Assembly (NCBI GenBank): GCA_963667005.1
Contig: OY762937.1
Coordinates: 3,348,001 to 3,412,000 of the forward strand
Direction of reading: 5' to 3'
Source of the DNA: G963662605 sp963667005
Lineage (GTDB): Bacteria > Bacteroidota > Ignavibacteria > Ignavibacteriales > Ignavibacteriaceae
DNA length: 64,000 nucleotides
The notes beneath the pieces are model-generated. The model did not search any database. It worked only from the letters and a program-made list of their open reading frames with translations, and was not told the origin of the DNA. Position numbers and translations under genes: made by a program. The first letter of the stretch is position 1, and the number at the start of each line of letters is the position of its first letter. Below are positions 62,718-64,000 of the stretch, one piece after another.

Positions 62718-63452
62718 CTAATAGACATACTTTTTAATAATTTTCTCGAATTCCTGTCCCCAAATTTTGTATCCGTTTGCATTTAAGTGCAATCCGTCAT
62801 GGGTTAATTCATTTTTCAGATACTTATCGACTGACATTCTCGCATTTAAATCAACAAACTCTATGCCATTGTTTCTGGCATATTCCGACAACATTTTATT
62901 CAGCTTTTCAACCTGAAGGTTTTTATCAGCTGAATAATTATACCGTTTCGCAACAAACAAAGTTGACTGTATGACAACCTTAATATCTTTCATGCGCAAT
63001 GCTTCAACAACCTTAATATAGGATTTAAAAACATCCTCTACCGGCGAAGCATTGTAAATATCGTTAATTCCGCCCATAATAAAGCAAACTTTGGGATGAA
63101 GTTCAATAACATATTGCAATCTGGCAAAAAAGCCGTCCAGAATATCTGCCGGAATTCCCCGCTCAACGATATCCTCCCTCCCAGTCAATTCGTTCCAATT
63201 TACACCGTGGGTAATGGAATTTCCGAGCATAACTACTGCCGCCGACTTCTTTTTATAAACCTTATATAAGTTTACTTCATAGTCGTAATTGGGATTTGAT
63301 TTGTAACGCAATGAGTCACCTTGAAGAATAACTGCCGGATTTGCATAAAGTGATGCCTGGATAAAAAACAGGCAAAACAATATGCCCGAAATAACGATAT
63401 TTTTGTGTGTTGTCATTAGTATAAAATACATTATTACAGAAACTTTATGCAT
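62718..63452 (-). CDS. Secreted SGNH/GDSL esterase
   Basis: 244 residues from the ATG at 63452; ATG at 63416 (MTTHKNIVISG), which opens the signal peptide directly, is equally possible, and no ribosome site decides. Hydrophobic signal ends near LYAN. GDSL elements: Ser79 in MLGNSITHG, the Gly/Asn block IMGGINDIY and the terminal DGLHLNANGY. Similar to PAF-acetylhydrolase-like esterases. It is the first gene of the acylation cassette, 75 bases before the second SGNH gene, and may trim acyl groups. Confidence 0.87.
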   Translation of the reverse strand: MHKVSVIMYFILMTTHKNIVISGILFCLFFIQASLYANPAVILQGDSLRYKSNPNYDYEVNLYKVYKKKSAAVVMLGNSITHGVNWNELTGREDIVERGIPADILDGFFARLQYVIELHPKVCFIMGGINDIYNASPVEDVFKSYIKVVEALRMKDIKVVIQSTLFVAKRYNYSADKNLQVEKLNKMLSEYARNNGIEFVDLNARMSVDKYLKNELTHDGLHLNANGYKIWGQEFEKIIKKYVY

Positions 63453-63589
63453 AAATTTATGACTTAAAACGTTGAAATCAAAAGATTAATAGGCTTTTTG
63501 CACCATCCCGGAATGCCTATTTAGTAATTACATAAAATATTTTTATAATTGTAGGAACAGTAAAAATTTTTTCAACAGGATCCTGAACA

Positions 63590-64000
63590 ATGGCATTCTT
63601 ACTGGTAATCCCTTCGATTGATATCTACGACGGAAAAATCGTTCGAGTGGTTCAGGGCATCCCTGAGCTCCACGTTTCCGAGTATGGCAACGATCCGCTT
63701 GAGATGGCTGCTATTTGGCGTACTGAGAATGCAAAAGCATTGCATATCGTTGACCACGACGCTTTCAAAATGCACTCCCACAAAAACTACGAAATTATTA
63801 AGGAAATTTGCGATACCCTGATCATTCCTATCGTATATTCAGGGGGTATCCGGTCGGTTGAAGATGCTGAAAGAATGTTCGATGCCGGCATATCAAGAAT
63901 TGCGGTATCGACGATCCCTATCGAAGATCCGCCTATGTTTGAGAAGATTTTTGCCAAATACGGTCCCGGAAAAGTAATTGCAAATCTTGATATTATTGAC
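63590..64000 (+). CDS. hisA: HisA-type phosphoribosyl isomerase (3' end cut by window edge)
   Basis: First 137 residues visible. TIM-barrel half with PSIDIYDGKIVRVVQG at the N-terminus (catalytic Asp in the SIDI strand) and YSGGIRSVEDAERMFDAG, which bind the two phosphates. HisA isomerises ProFAR to PRFAR in histidine synthesis. HisF is a close homologue, but the IYDGKIVRVVQG form favours HisA. An ACAGGA site lies 9 bases before the ATG. Divergent from the acylation cassette. Confidence 0.85.
   Translation, partial: MAFLLVIPSIDIYDGKIVRVVQGIPELHVSEYGNDPLEMAAIWRTENAKALHIVDHDAFKMHSHKNYEIIKEICDTLIIPIVYSGGIRSVEDAERMFDAGISRIAVSTIPIEDPPMFEKIFAKYGPGKVIANLDIID

Noticed and set aside
1..64000. tRNA, rRNA or known riboswitch genes.
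   Set aside because: None was seen on reading the intergenic regions; a covariance-model search would be needed to exclude small RNAs.

Overview
The window looks like a chromosomal stretch from a member of the Ignavibacteria/Chlorobi side of the Bacteroidota. Two secreted proteins end in a type IX secretion (T9SS) sorting domain with the NYPNPFNPET-type motif. Many genes lack a strong Shine-Dalgarno, haem synthesis uses HemL, and atpDC stand apart from the rest of the ATP synthase genes. Gene density is high. No rRNA, tRNA, CRISPR array, prophage or transposase gene was seen. The assignment is inferred from gene content, not from a marker phylogeny.

Layout. 1-2828: glnS (cut by the window edge) and gltX. 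2859-6637: a hybrid sensor protein whose phospho-acceptor His is replaced by Asn, a secreted Lys/Ala-rich protein and an OmpR-type regulator. 6707-9043: a T9SS-exported CotH/lamin-tail protein. 9234-16732: YchF-like GTPase, secreted debranching-enzyme homologue, IscS-like desulfurase, a 110-residue unknown, an A-type Fe-S carrier, a superoxide dismutase with two plausible starts and a Lon-N domain protein. 17051-22511: T9SS subtilase, glucoamylase-like secreted protein and hemL. 22915-27877: a tight operon DUF971-pgsA-pgpA-cinA-thpR-recA-recX. 28612-35341: the complete SUF operon sufBCDSU-DUF59-bacilliredoxin-Rrf2 on the minus strand. 35498-40814: M1 peptidase, YjbR/MmcQ protein, nth, a 1 kb palindrome-rich repeat island and a TatD-radical SAM fusion. 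40856-42671: atpC and atpD. 43041-49807: unknown secreted protein, FecR-domain protein, putative outer-membrane barrel and CHASE2 adenylate cyclase. 49911-57621: mutS, rsmI, apt, a PAP2-like membrane protein, dus, an MFS exporter and a DUF3078 protein. 57700-63452: MBOAT acyltransferase, acyl carrier protein, acyl-AMP ligase and two SGNH/GDSL proteins. 63590-end: start of hisA.

The most interesting locus is 57700-63452. It has the same four functional parts as the Gram-positive dltABCD operon (AMP-forming ligase, carrier protein, MBOAT membrane transferase, SGNH partner), but the ligase looks like a fatty acyl-AMP ligase. I infer a dedicated pathway that moves an activated acyl group across the membrane to O-acylate a surface or exported polymer. 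Second is the 43041-49807 cluster, which may couple envelope sensing to cAMP.

The intergenic DNA is also structured. Three non-coding elements (22582-22778, 27843-28608, 29637-29758) are bounded by inverted copies of one GAACGCGGATGACACGGAT-type repeat. One of them supplies the stop codon and last residues of recX, and one sits inside the SUF operon. A second island at 38460-39390 carries two different duplicated modules made of short palindromes.
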